A DNA stretch of 64,000 nt from NCBI GenBank assembly GCA_027459645.1, contig DAIDHQ010000022.1, forward strand, positions 62,001 through 126,000, read 5' to 3'. Below, piece by piece: positions 15,492-23,225 of this stretch (position 1 is its first letter; each line of letters begins with the position of its first letter). The stretch is from Vulcanimicrobiota bacterium. GTDB lineage: Bacteria; Vulcanimicrobiota; Vulcanimicrobiia; Vulcanimicrobiales; Vulcanimicrobiaceae. Position numbers and translations under genes: made by a program. Under the pieces are notes generated by a model, which saw only the letters and a list, made by a program, of their open reading frames with translations, did no database searches and was not told the origin of the DNA.

Positions 15492-16898
15492 ATGATGCTG
15501 CTGCCGTTCGTTCTCGCAAACGCTCTCGCATTTTCACCCGTGCAAGCGCGGCGCATCGACGCCGGGGTTACGTCGCTGATGAATGCGGCGCATACACCTG
15601 GCGTATCGATCGCCATCGTCAACGACGGACGCATCGTCTATGCGCGCGGGTACGGCTTCCGGAATCTCGCCGCAAAAAAGCCGGTCGATGCGAACACCGT
15701 CTTTCGCTGGGGTTCGGTCAGCAAGCAGTTCGTGGCGGGTGCCGCATTGATGCTCGCCGGCGAAGCAAAGCTTTCGCTCGACGATCCCGTCGCGCGGTGG
15801 TTTCCCGCATTCACCGGCGCGCGGACGATCGCGCTGCGCGATCTCCTCAACCAGGTTTCCGGCTATAAGGACTACTACCCACTCGATTACGTCGATCTCG
15901 AGATGTCACGGCCGACCACGACGAGCGCAGTTCTCGACGAGTATGCGAAGGCGCCGCTTACCGCGCCGCCGCGTACGCGTTGGGAATACAGCAACACGAA
16001 CTACACGATCGCCGGCGCGATCGTGCAACGCGCTTCGGGAGAGCGGCTCTCACGCTATTACGCCAAGCACATCTTCGCGCCGCTGGGAATGACGCGATCG
16101 TGGTACGACGAGCCATATCGTCCCGCGAAGGATCGCGCGACGGGTTACAACTCGTATTGGACGGAGCCGCAACATCGGGACGCATTAGAATGGAACGGGT
16201 GGTTGAACGCAGCGGGTGCGCTCGCGGGAACCGCAAGCGATCTGGCGCGCTGGGACATCGGATTGATGACGCATCGTATCTTGCGCGCCGCGCAGTTTGC
16301 CGAAATGACGAAAGACCGGCACATTGCGGACGGAAAGATCGATACGCATTATGGACTGGGCGTGGGCGTGTATCGCGTGCACGGGCACCTGATGATCGAA
16401 CACGGCGGCAACGTCATCGGCTTTGCTTCGGAAAATATCATGCTGCCCGACGATCGCACCGCAATCGTCGTCCTGACCAATTCTTACGAGGCGCCGGCCG
16501 GCGCGATCGCGCGAAAGATCGCCGCGCTTCTCGTCCCGGCCCTTTCGTCCGAGCCCAAGAAAGCGCAGGCGAGTACGCGGCCGGTGAACCCGAACGCCGC
16601 GCAAGCTGCCGTCGTCGCGCGCGTGCGCGCGGGGCTTCAAGAGCTTGCGAAGGGAACGATGCCGCGTTCTGCGATGACACCCGACTTCGCGCACCTGATG
16701 AACGCGCGCAACCGGTCGCGGGCGCGGGCGGCGCTCGCGCGGCTTGGAACGATCGAGCGTATCGCATGGCTGAGCACGCGGCCGCGGGGCGGCCTCGATG
16801 TTACGGCGGCACGCGTGACCTTCGCTAACGGCTCGGCGACGGCGCTCTTGTACGAAACGCCGGCCCATCGAATCGCCGAACTCATGCTGTTTCCCTAG
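15492..16898 (+). CDS. Secreted serine hydrolase of the beta-lactamase/class C penicillin-binding family
   Basis: 468 residues from ATG 15492; longer frames run into the previous gene. A signal peptide (LLPFVLANALAFSPVQA) precedes the domain. The catalytic SxxK is SVSK (about residue 76), the YxN box is YSN in RWEYSNTNY, and the third box is HGG in IEHGGNVIG instead of KTG, as is usual in this esterase/peptidase branch. The C-terminal 110 residues form an extra domain (AQAAVVARVRAGLQEL...). It would act in the periplasm on a D-amino-acid peptide or ester. It probably forms a two-gene operon with the upstream secreted protein. Confidence 0.9.
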   Translation: MMLLPFVLANALAFSPVQARRIDAGVTSLMNAAHTPGVSIAIVNDGRIVYARGYGFRNLAAKKPVDANTVFRWGSVSKQFVAGAALMLAGEAKLSLDDPVARWFPAFTGARTIALRDLLNQVSGYKDYYPLDYVDLEMSRPTTTSAVLDEYAKAPLTAPPRTRWEYSNTNYTIAGAIVQRASGERLSRYYAKHIFAPLGMTRSWYDEPYRPAKDRATGYNSYWTEPQHRDALEWNGWLNAAGALAGTASDLARWDIGLMTHRILRAAQFAEMTKDRHIADGKIDTHYGLGVGVYRVHGHLMIEHGGNVIGFASENIMLPDDRTAIVVLTNSYEAPAGAIARKIAALLVPALSSEPKKAQASTRPVNPNAAQAAVVARVRAGLQELAKGTMPRSAMTPDFAHLMNARNRSRARAALARLGTIERIAWLSTRPRGGLDVTAARVTFANGSATALLYETPAHRIAELMLFP

Positions 16899-16976
16899 TC
16901 CGCGCCGTTCACAGATTTCCACAAGTCTTCGGGCGATATGAATAGTGTCGTCTGGTTACTTCTTGGAGGTTCGTGT

Positions 16977-18002
16977 ATGGCGTCGTGCTATAGACTGCGG
17001 CTTAGTTGTGCATTTTTAACGACGATCGTGCTCGCCGCGTGCGGCGGTGGCGGCGGCGAAGCAGCCAGCATCGGCACCACGCCGGCGACCCCGGTTGCGA
17101 CCGCGACGCCCACGCCGACGGTTTTTCCGAGCGCAACGCCCACGCCGACGGTTTTTCCGAGCGCAACGCCGACACCCGAGGCGACGATCAATCCCGCTGC
17201 AATTCCAATGGGAATGATCTCCTCGAGCATAGGAAAGTGGTCGGCGACCACGCCGCAGGCCGGTTACGTGTACTCTTGCCAGAGCTCGTTTACCGGCGGC
17301 AGCAGCAACGCGCCGTGGATCGACAACACCAATCTCACGTGGAATTCCACGACGAAGCCGCACGTCGAAGGCAGCGTGAGCTGGACGTCGACCTATACCG
17401 TAGGCGCGCAGAGCGGTTCGTCGTTCACGATTTCGACGAACGATCTGCCGTTGAACGAAACGACCGGAATTTATCCGATTCAGGCAACGGATCCCGCGTA
17501 TCAGTACGATAAAAATCCGAACAGCATTCTGGCGCAAGTCTATAGCTGGACGTTGCCTTGGACTCCCACGGTAGCTTCGCAGCCAAGTTGCGTTCCGATG
17601 GGACCGATCGGCGTTACGACCGACGGTGTGGTCATGTTCAACGCGCTCGACGCAAACGGTCGTGACGCGGCAGCGTACGAAGTCCTCGACGCGTGCGGCG
17701 GCCATCCGCAGAGCAACGGCGTGTATCACTATCACGCCCTTTCGACGGCCTGTTTGAACGACACGCACGATACCGACGGACACTCGGGATTGGTCGGCTA
17801 CGCGTTCGACGGTTTCGGGGTGTACGGTCCCGACGGCGTGGGCGGAAATCAATTACAAGACAGCGATCTCGACGCGTGCCACGGGCATACGCACATGGTG
17901 CTCTTTCACGGCGTCGAGCAAGTCATCTATCACTATCATATGACGACGGAGTTTCCGTACACCGTCGGATGCTTCAAGGGAACACCGATAGCCGGGTATT
18001 AG
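16977..18002 (+). CDS. YHYH-domain lipoprotein
   Basis: 341 residues from ATG 16977, seven bases after GGAGG. The lipobox VLAACGGGGG is followed by a Thr/Pro linker containing a perfect 10-residue repeat. The YHYH domain covers the rest: GVYHYHAL in the middle, then GYAFDGFGVYGPDG, DACHGHTH and VIYHYHMTTEFPYTVGCF near the end. YHYH proteins are extracellular and of unknown function; the His clusters suggest metal (copper or nickel) binding. The 3' end is duplicated 5.2 kb away (23147-23209). It converges with the nickel/DUF4331 operon. Confidence 0.88.
   Translation: MASCYRLRLSCAFLTTIVLAACGGGGGEAASIGTTPATPVATATPTPTVFPSATPTPTVFPSATPTPEATINPAAIPMGMISSSIGKWSATTPQAGYVYSCQSSFTGGSSNAPWIDNTNLTWNSTTKPHVEGSVSWTSTYTVGAQSGSSFTISTNDLPLNETTGIYPIQATDPAYQYDKNPNSILAQVYSWTLPWTPTVASQPSCVPMGPIGVTTDGVVMFNALDANGRDAAAYEVLDACGGHPQSNGVYHYHALSTACLNDTHDTDGHSGLVGYAFDGFGVYGPDGVGGNQLQDSDLDACHGHTHMVLFHGVEQVIYHYHMTTEFPYTVGCFKGTPIAGY
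17106..17165 (+). repeat. Perfect 30-bp tandem duplication in the lipoprotein linker
   Basis: Two identical 30-bp units (17106-17135 and 17136-17165) each encode the TPTPTVFPSA linker decapeptide downstream of the lipobox. Exact identity at the DNA level indicates a recent slippage or duplication event that lengthens the spacer between membrane anchor and YHYH domain. Confidence 0.9.
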
Positions 18003-18025
18003 CGACTCGTCACGCCGAAAGATGC
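17964..18025 (+). repeat. Direct repeat, copy A (3' end of YHYH gene)
   Basis: 62 bases covering the last codons of the YHYH gene (VGCFKGTPIAGY and stop) and 23 bases beyond. Copy B at 23147-23209 differs by two substitutions and one inserted A. The pair brackets the whole minus-strand nickel/DUF4331 operon. Confidence 0.9.
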
Positions 18026-18040
18026 ACCCGATATACGCGC

Positions 18041-19354
18041 CTACTCCAATTTCGAGAGCTGCGCACGTGCATCGTCGGCTTCGGTCGGGTGAAAATTCGG
18101 GTTCTCCGCAAGCGCCTGCTTTAGCCGCCGCTTCGCCTCACGCCGGTGACCCGTATGCAGTGCGATGATTGCAGCGTGATATTGAAGTTCCGCATCCTGC
18201 GTGTTAAAGCGGACCGCGCGCTTCGAGTAGACACGTGCTTGGCGCCACTTTCCCATCGCGGCAAGCGTCCAGCTCATCGTATCATCGGCGTATATTTCAT
18301 CCCCACGCCGGTCGTAGTCACTGCGCGCCGAGTTCAGCGCGATGTTTAAGTGCACGCCCCGTTGCGCATAGTAATTCGCGAGCAAGCGATCGTTTATACC
18401 CTGCGCGTTAAAGAGACGAACTTCGGCGCCGATTAGCGCGTCGGTCTGTCGCGCATCGGACGTCATTCCGAGCGCCCGCTCTGCGTCTGCCTCATAGCCC
18501 AGCGCCTGCGGCAACGGGTAGAGCGCCGCGGCGGCCTTCGCGGCCTTTAACGTCGCACGCCAGCGCTTTTCCGCGCGAAACATGCGTGCTTGAAAGATCA
18601 GGGCCATCGCGTTGTCGGGGAACATCGTCAGGCAGGTCGCAAACTCTCGTTGCGCGGTCGCGAAATCGCCGGCCTCGAACGCCAACTGAGCGGCGCGCAT
18701 ATGAAACCACGAACGATCGGAGGCAGGGTTATTCACGTCAGAGTCGGCGATGCGCATGGCCCGGTCGATCAAGATGCGCGCCTCCGGAAGCTTGCCGGTT
18801 AGCTCGTCGTAGCGCGCCCACACGGAGTCGATGGTCGGGTTTTCGGAGGCAGGCGAACGGATCGAACGCAGCGTCGCCTTCGCCTGCGCGTATTCGCCAA
18901 GCTCCATCTGTAGCGATGCAATCTGTGCTTGCGCGTTGGCATTCGAAGGCTCGCCGCTCCAGGCGTCGCGTTCGTGCACCATTGCCTGGCGGAAATGATG
19001 ATAGGTGAGCAGCGCATTTGCGAGCGTCATCTGTGCCGGCGTATTGCCCTGCGGCTGCAACTGGATCGAGCGCCTCGCGAGCGCTTCGGCGCGGGTCACG
19101 TCGCCCAAATCGAACTGCTCTTTAAAGCGTTGCATGTAAAGGCCCGCGAGCATGCGCATTTTTATTTGATCGTTCGGAGTCCGACGCATCTCGCGTTCGT
19201 AAAACGCCACGAGCTGATCGCGCGTCTGATAGTCCGCGATCAATGGCGCGGGCGTGAACGTCGCCGTCGGCGCGCGATTCGCGCCAAAAAGCGGCCACAT
19301 GGCGAGCGCGACGATCGCGCCCGCCATGATCGGAAGTAATGACCGCAGCCGCAA
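18041..19354 (-). CDS. Membrane-anchored tetratricopeptide-repeat protein
   Basis: 437 residues from a TTG at 19354, three bases after the upstream stop; an ATG at 19327 is the alternative. An N-terminal membrane segment (LLPIMAGAIVALAMWPLF) would face the rest outward. The body is helical with TPR spacing: TRAEALARRSIQLQPQGNT, GEYAQAKATLRS, GDFATAQREFATCLTMFPDN, KWRQARVYSKRAVRFNTQDAE and HRREAKRRLKQALAENPNF. It is the last gene of a five-gene operon with nickel/cobalt transport and DUF4331 proteins and probably serves as a periplasmic scaffold for them. Confidence 0.82.
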   Translation of the reverse strand: MRLRSLLPIMAGAIVALAMWPLFGANRAPTATFTPAPLIADYQTRDQLVAFYEREMRRTPNDQIKMRMLAGLYMQRFKEQFDLGDVTRAEALARRSIQLQPQGNTPAQMTLANALLTYHHFRQAMVHERDAWSGEPSNANAQAQIASLQMELGEYAQAKATLRSIRSPASENPTIDSVWARYDELTGKLPEARILIDRAMRIADSDVNNPASDRSWFHMRAAQLAFEAGDFATAQREFATCLTMFPDNAMALIFQARMFRAEKRWRATLKAAKAAAALYPLPQALGYEADAERALGMTSDARQTDALIGAEVRLFNAQGINDRLLANYYAQRGVHLNIALNSARSDYDRRGDEIYADDTMSWTLAAMGKWRQARVYSKRAVRFNTQDAELQYHAAIIALHTGHRREAKRRLKQALAENPNFHPTEADDARAQLSKLE

Positions 19355-19357
19355 AGC

Positions 19358-19942
19358 CTAGACCGGGCCTTGCGAGTAGGGGAATGTCGTCGAGGTGAGG
19401 TAAGACGGCGTCGCTCCGGACAGGTTATCCGTAGCAAGACACGGCGATTCCTTACCGTCGTCCGGCACGACCCCGAGCGCTGAGAGTGCATTGCCAAAGA
19501 TTGCCGAGAGCGAGACATCTATCACGTCGTCGGTCAACGCGCGACCGCCGAATGTCGTCCCGACTTTGCCGCCGGTTTCAACGCCAAGGTAGCCGGCGGT
19601 AGAAGCGGATGATGAGAGGTCGACGATCATCTCATTTGGATAGAGGACGCTTTGGAGGGCGTCGGCCGTCGTCGTGCTGCGTCCGGCCACCGTGGTGGCA
19701 AACGAGACGATGTCGTTGCTGATCGTCGAGTCATTATAGGGCTCGCTCCGGTTGGTAGGGTCATGATCGCCAAAGCTCTCAAATGCTTCTTTCACCGCGG
19801 GACGGGAAAGGAGTTCGATTTGCTGATACACGGCGTTCTGCGTTGTTGGAGGAGTGGAATTGCCGCCGCCGCTGTTGCAGGCACTGAGCAGCAGCGCAAG
19901 TAATCCGCCGGCCGCCGCGCCGGCCAGTATCGTACGAAACAT
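19358..19942 (-). CDS. Lipoprotein equivalent to the C-terminal part of DUF4331
   Basis: 194 residues with a lipobox (LLALLLSACNSGGG). The mature part reads like the C-terminal third of DUF4331 proteins: VYQQIELLSRPAVKEAFESF, GGRALTDDVIDVSLSAIF and the closing TTFPYSQGP. The preceding gene supplies the N-terminal part, so the domain seems split into a secreted half and a lipid-anchored half. Both are in one operon, three bases apart. Function of DUF4331 is unknown. Confidence 0.75.
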   Translation of the reverse strand: MFRTILAGAAAGGLLALLLSACNSGGGNSTPPTTQNAVYQQIELLSRPAVKEAFESFGDHDPTNRSEPYNDSTISNDIVSFATTVAGRSTTTADALQSVLYPNEMIVDLSSSASTAGYLGVETGGKVGTTFGGRALTDDVIDVSLSAIFGNALSALGVVPDDGKESPCLATDNLSGATPSYLTSTTFPYSQGPV

Positions 19943-19945
19943 GGT

Positions 19946-20740
19946 TTAGCTCCCCGTCGTCGTGCTGGTCGTCGCCCAGAGCCCGATCTTACCGAGTGCG
20001 GAACCGGTTGGTTCGAGCATGGTCTTCGGAAGCTCTATTGCGATTTGCAGCACGTTGTAGTTAGAAAGGAAGTCCGCCGCCGGTGCGGTCGCACATCCGT
20101 TAGGATTTCCCGCCGCGAATCCGTTGAACGACGTCGCCGTCGGCGACGGCACCGTCTGACCCGGCGCATGGTACGCCGCATCGCGGTCGGGAAGGATTTT
20201 GAAGAACTGCGCGAGATCGAAGAAGAACGGATCGCGTCGCGTCCCGGCAAAGACCTGAATCTGGCCGTTGTCGAGCGTCGCCGGTTGATTGAAGGTGACG
20301 CTTCCCATCTTCGCGGTCGTCACGATTGTATTCGACGTGGACACCTCATTCGGAGGCGTCGGCCCGTACATGGTGAGCGTTTGGCTCTGCCCCGTTCCGT
20401 TCACACTGAACTGCACCACCATCGACTCGTTGTAGTTCTTATTCGCAACACCGTTTGCGATTTTGAATTGATATAACACCGCCGGATCGAAGGCGTATTG
20501 CGCATTCGACGACATGCCGCCCGGTATCAGGGGATAGACGTCCATCGCCAAGACAACGTTATTGGCATTGTCCGGGGCGGGATAAGCATAGACGTCGGTG
20601 ATATCGGCTCCGGGCCTTGCAACGACGGTCGGGGAGTCCTGATGGTCTGAACTCCGGGCCGCTTGCATGCCGTAGAGCGAGATCGCCGCGACAACGAGTG
20701 CCGATGTGGCAAACGCTGCGAGACCTCGAATAGCGTTCAT
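19946..20740 (-). CDS. DUF4331 family secreted protein (N-terminal part)
   Basis: 264 residues with a signal peptide. The hallmark SSDHQDSPTVVARPGADITD lies just after it, followed by DVYAYPAPDNANNVVLAMDVYPL, FAGTRRDPFFFDLAQFFKIL and NVLQIAIELPKTML. These are the defining parts of DUF4331; full-length members are usually longer and the missing C-terminal part is in the next gene. The start ATG overlaps the stop of the NiCoT gene (ATGA). The conserved DHxDSP motif could bind metal, consistent with the neighbouring nickel/cobalt transporters. Confidence 0.85.
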   Translation of the reverse strand: MNAIRGLAAFATSALVVAAISLYGMQAARSSDHQDSPTVVARPGADITDVYAYPAPDNANNVVLAMDVYPLIPGGMSSNAQYAFDPAVLYQFKIANGVANKNYNESMVVQFSVNGTGQSQTLTMYGPTPPNEVSTSNTIVTTAKMGSVTFNQPATLDNGQIQVFAGTRRDPFFFDLAQFFKILPDRDAAYHAPGQTVPSPTATSFNGFAAGNPNGCATAPAADFLSNYNVLQIAIELPKTMLEPTGSALGKIGLWATTSTTTGS

Positions 20741-21534
20741 GGTAGTTGCTCCATTAGTGGTTCACGGCGCGGCAATCGCGTCGCGAAGAAGATCCAAACG
20801 AAAACCGCGAGTAACCCGGCAACCAGGACGATGCTCACGTCGACGTCAGGAAAGGGCGGTCTCCAACCGAGCACGCGAACGAGCTCGTATGCCGCAACCG
20901 CGACGGCAAAAGTCGTTACGGCGATGATCCAGACACGCATGACGCGCGGCAGCGCGCCGGAACGGTACGAAACCAGCCGGTGGATGAAGAGCGAATCGAG
21001 GGTATCGGTACATACCATTCCGACGCAGAACATCGAGCCTACGAGTAAGGCGCCGGCGACGCCGGCGTCTGCAGCAAACGCGACGGCGTATGTCGCTACC
21101 TGACTCGACGTTTCAAAGCCGAAGCCGAACAGCAGGCCGATCGGTACGGCGATCCAAGGCGAGGTCGCGTCGCGTAGGGCGGCCGGTAAAACGCGGGATT
21201 TTAGACCGAAGAGACGGTCGTTTTGCCCCGCGCGCAATTGACGCACGTTGATCGCGGCGATCGCAAGCAGCACCAAGATCGACACCCAAGTTCCGGTTGC
21301 CTCGACGAGCGCTCTTTGCGCGGTGAATCGGCTGCCGAGGTAGCCGACGAGCGCGGCGATTGCCAGCACCATAATCGTGTGGCCGGCGGCAAAGAGCGTC
21401 CCGATAAAGCGCGAGAGGATCGGCGCACGTCCGACCGAGTTGCGGGTCATGTTGTCGATTGCCGCAAGATGATCGGGATCCGCGCCGTGGCGCAAGCCGA
21501 GCGCGTAAACCGTAAAGGCGTTGGTAACGATCAT
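20737..21534 (-). CDS. NiCoT-family nickel/cobalt transporter (HoxN/NixA type)
   Basis: 265 residues from ATG 21534, which overlaps the upstream stop (ATGA). The NiCoT signature in helix II reads GLRHGADPDHLAAIDN (the RHA.DADHI motif). Later helices carry GLLFGFGFETSSQVA and GMVCTDTLDSL. About eight membrane segments. It transports Ni2+ or Co2+ across the inner membrane. Coupled translation with a NicO-type efflux protein upstream and a DUF4331 protein downstream points to one metal-handling module. Confidence 0.88.
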   Translation of the reverse strand: MIVTNAFTVYALGLRHGADPDHLAAIDNMTRNSVGRAPILSRFIGTLFAAGHTIMVLAIAALVGYLGSRFTAQRALVEATGTWVSILVLLAIAAINVRQLRAGQNDRLFGLKSRVLPAALRDATSPWIAVPIGLLFGFGFETSSQVATYAVAFAADAGVAGALLVGSMFCVGMVCTDTLDSLFIHRLVSYRSGALPRVMRVWIIAVTTFAVAVAAYELVRVLGWRPPFPDVDVSIVLVAGLLAVFVWIFFATRLPRREPLMEQLP

Positions 21535-23039
21535 GATTCTCCTACGGTACGGGCATGAGTGTGCGGCGGTACGAGCGCGTAGCCGCCGATCGCAAGTATG
21601 CAAAGCGCAGCGACGGCCCAAATCGACAGCGGAACGCCCTGTGCGACGAATCCTTGACCGACCATAAGAGCGCCGACGAACGAGATGAGAATTGCGGAGA
21701 AGAGCGGCCCCAAACGCACGAGGCGTTCGAACTTGCCGCTGCGGGACACGAATGCCGACCCGTGCACGACGGCGAGACCAAGGCCGGTCAAGACCGCAGC
21801 TAGACCCATGCTAAAGACGACGATCAGGAACATACCATAGCCGAGTTGATGCAACCGTAGCGCCGCGAGCATTACGACGATCGCCGCCGGGCACGGCGCC
21901 ACGCCGCCACTGAGCGCGGCAACGACCGCGCCGCGAAAATCGATTGGGCCGTTCCCCGGGATCACGTGGGCGTGTCCGTCGGCACCGTCGCCGTGATGGT
22001 GGTCGCCCGTATGAGCGTGACGATGCATCACGCCTTCGTGTTCGTGCCCGTAGCGCGCTCGAACGAACTTAGCGAGGTTACGAGCGCCGATGATCGCCAC
22101 CGCCGCTCCCGAAAGAAGCGTGATCCAAGGATAGATCGATTCTGATGCAAAGCCGACTGCGAAGAACAACACGAACCCTAGAATGAACACTCCGACCGTG
22201 TGGGCGAAGGTAAGCGACGCTGCCAGTATCACCGCTTGACGTACGGTTGCGCGCGACCCGACAAGCGTAAACGCGAGGAGCGCCTTGCCATGTCCCGGTT
22301 CGATCGCGTGCAACGCGCCGAGACCGAAGGCGACTAGAATGGTGAACAAAACGAAAAGCGGCGTGCGGTTACCGCTCGAAAACATTTCGGAAAGCGCGTT
22401 GATTCGAACGAGCGAGTTGGAGCCGTTGATGTCGGCGACGGCTTCGCTGGACGCAACGATGTGCGAAGGCACACCCGTTGGGGACAGGACAAAAGCCAGA
22501 CGGTTGATCTGTCGAGGCGACCCTATGAGGGCCGATGGATAATGACGCAGTTCGTTCGTGGGCTCCGTCTGGGGCGAAATGATGATGTCTTTCCAGCCAA
22601 TTCGACGCTCGCGATACACCGTGTCCGATACCAAAACGCGTCGAGTTCCTGGCGGAAGGGTCGCCGTAAAGTCCGCAACCCAGTAGAGCAGCGGCAACCC
22701 GGCGGCGCCTGGGCGAATGCGTGCGTGTTCGTGCACAAGCTGCAAGCGCAGGTCCGAGCTGTCGACGGTGACGTGGAGTCCGTGCAGAACTGTCGGAACT
22801 TCGCTTGCGGCCCAGCGGTTCAAGTCGCGCGAGGTCCAGCGCCCGGTTGGAGATGACGCTCGCATGATCTGAAAACTGGGTATTTCCGCGATATCCAGCA
22901 CGTAGCGAACGTGCAGCGTGCTACCGCTCGCGCGGAGCACGGCAAGATGATTGATGGTGAAATTCCCAAGCGGGTGAGCCCATGCCGTTCCGCATAAGCT
23001 CGCAAACAAGACAACCGCCGCCACGATGCGTCGCCACAT
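21531..23039 (-). CDS. NicO/RcnA-like nickel/cobalt efflux protein with periplasmic N-terminal domain
   Basis: 502 residues. A signal peptide ends at AWA and is followed by HPLGNFTINHLAVLR and a domain of about 190 residues (the HupE/UreJ-like 'HPLGNFS' region). The membrane part starts near residue 225 with GALHAIEPGHGKALLAF, the NicO signature. It contains a cytoplasmic His-rich loop (HEHEGVMHRHAHTGDHHHG) and ends with GGVAPCPAAIVVM and further helices. His-rich loops are typical of metal sensing or binding in RcnA relatives. It is the first gene of the operon, so it sets its expression; upstream I see no recognised riboswitch. Confidence 0.87.
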   Translation of the reverse strand: MWRRIVAAVVLFASLCGTAWAHPLGNFTINHLAVLRASGSTLHVRYVLDIAEIPSFQIMRASSPTGRWTSRDLNRWAASEVPTVLHGLHVTVDSSDLRLQLVHEHARIRPGAAGLPLLYWVADFTATLPPGTRRVLVSDTVYRERRIGWKDIIISPQTEPTNELRHYPSALIGSPRQINRLAFVLSPTGVPSHIVASSEAVADINGSNSLVRINALSEMFSSGNRTPLFVLFTILVAFGLGALHAIEPGHGKALLAFTLVGSRATVRQAVILAASLTFAHTVGVFILGFVLFFAVGFASESIYPWITLLSGAAVAIIGARNLAKFVRARYGHEHEGVMHRHAHTGDHHHGDGADGHAHVIPGNGPIDFRGAVVAALSGGVAPCPAAIVVMLAALRLHQLGYGMFLIVVFSMGLAAVLTGLGLAVVHGSAFVSRSGKFERLVRLGPLFSAILISFVGALMVGQGFVAQGVPLSIWAVAALCILAIGGYALVPPHTHARTVGES

Positions 23040-23091
23040 GGTCGGTTAACGGTACCCAGTAAGAGCCGGATGTATGCCGCTCAGGAAATTT

Positions 23092-23185
23092 TATGGGAGC
23101 GGGCCACCCGATTCGCCGATGGAAGTTTCCGGATACGGCGGAAGGCGTCGGATGCTTCAAGGAAACACCGATAGCCGGGTATTAG
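23092..23185 (+). pseudogene. Relic of a second YHYH gene (3' end only)
   Basis: An open stretch from ATG 23093 reads MGAGHPIRRWKFPDTAEG and then VGCFKETPIAGY with a TAG at 23183-23185. The last 12 residues differ from the YHYH lipoprotein C-terminus at one position only, and KFPDTAEG aligns loosely with its EFPYT. The rest of the domain is absent. It overlaps the promoter region of the NicO operon. Confidence 0.7.
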
Positions 23186-23209
23186 GGACTCGTCACGCCG
23201 AAAAGATGC
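23147..23209 (+). repeat. Direct repeat, copy B
   Basis: 63 bases nearly identical to 17964-18025, including the stop codon and 24 bases of non-coding sequence. Because the match extends past the stop, it reflects DNA duplication, not protein-level conservation. Confidence 0.9.
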
Positions 23210-23225
23210 TGCGCGTTTTCACGAC

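Noticed and set aside
23040-23225. Cobalamin or NiCo riboswitch upstream of the NicO operon
   Set aside because: I could not find the conserved box of either class; the region is explained in part by the YHYH relic.
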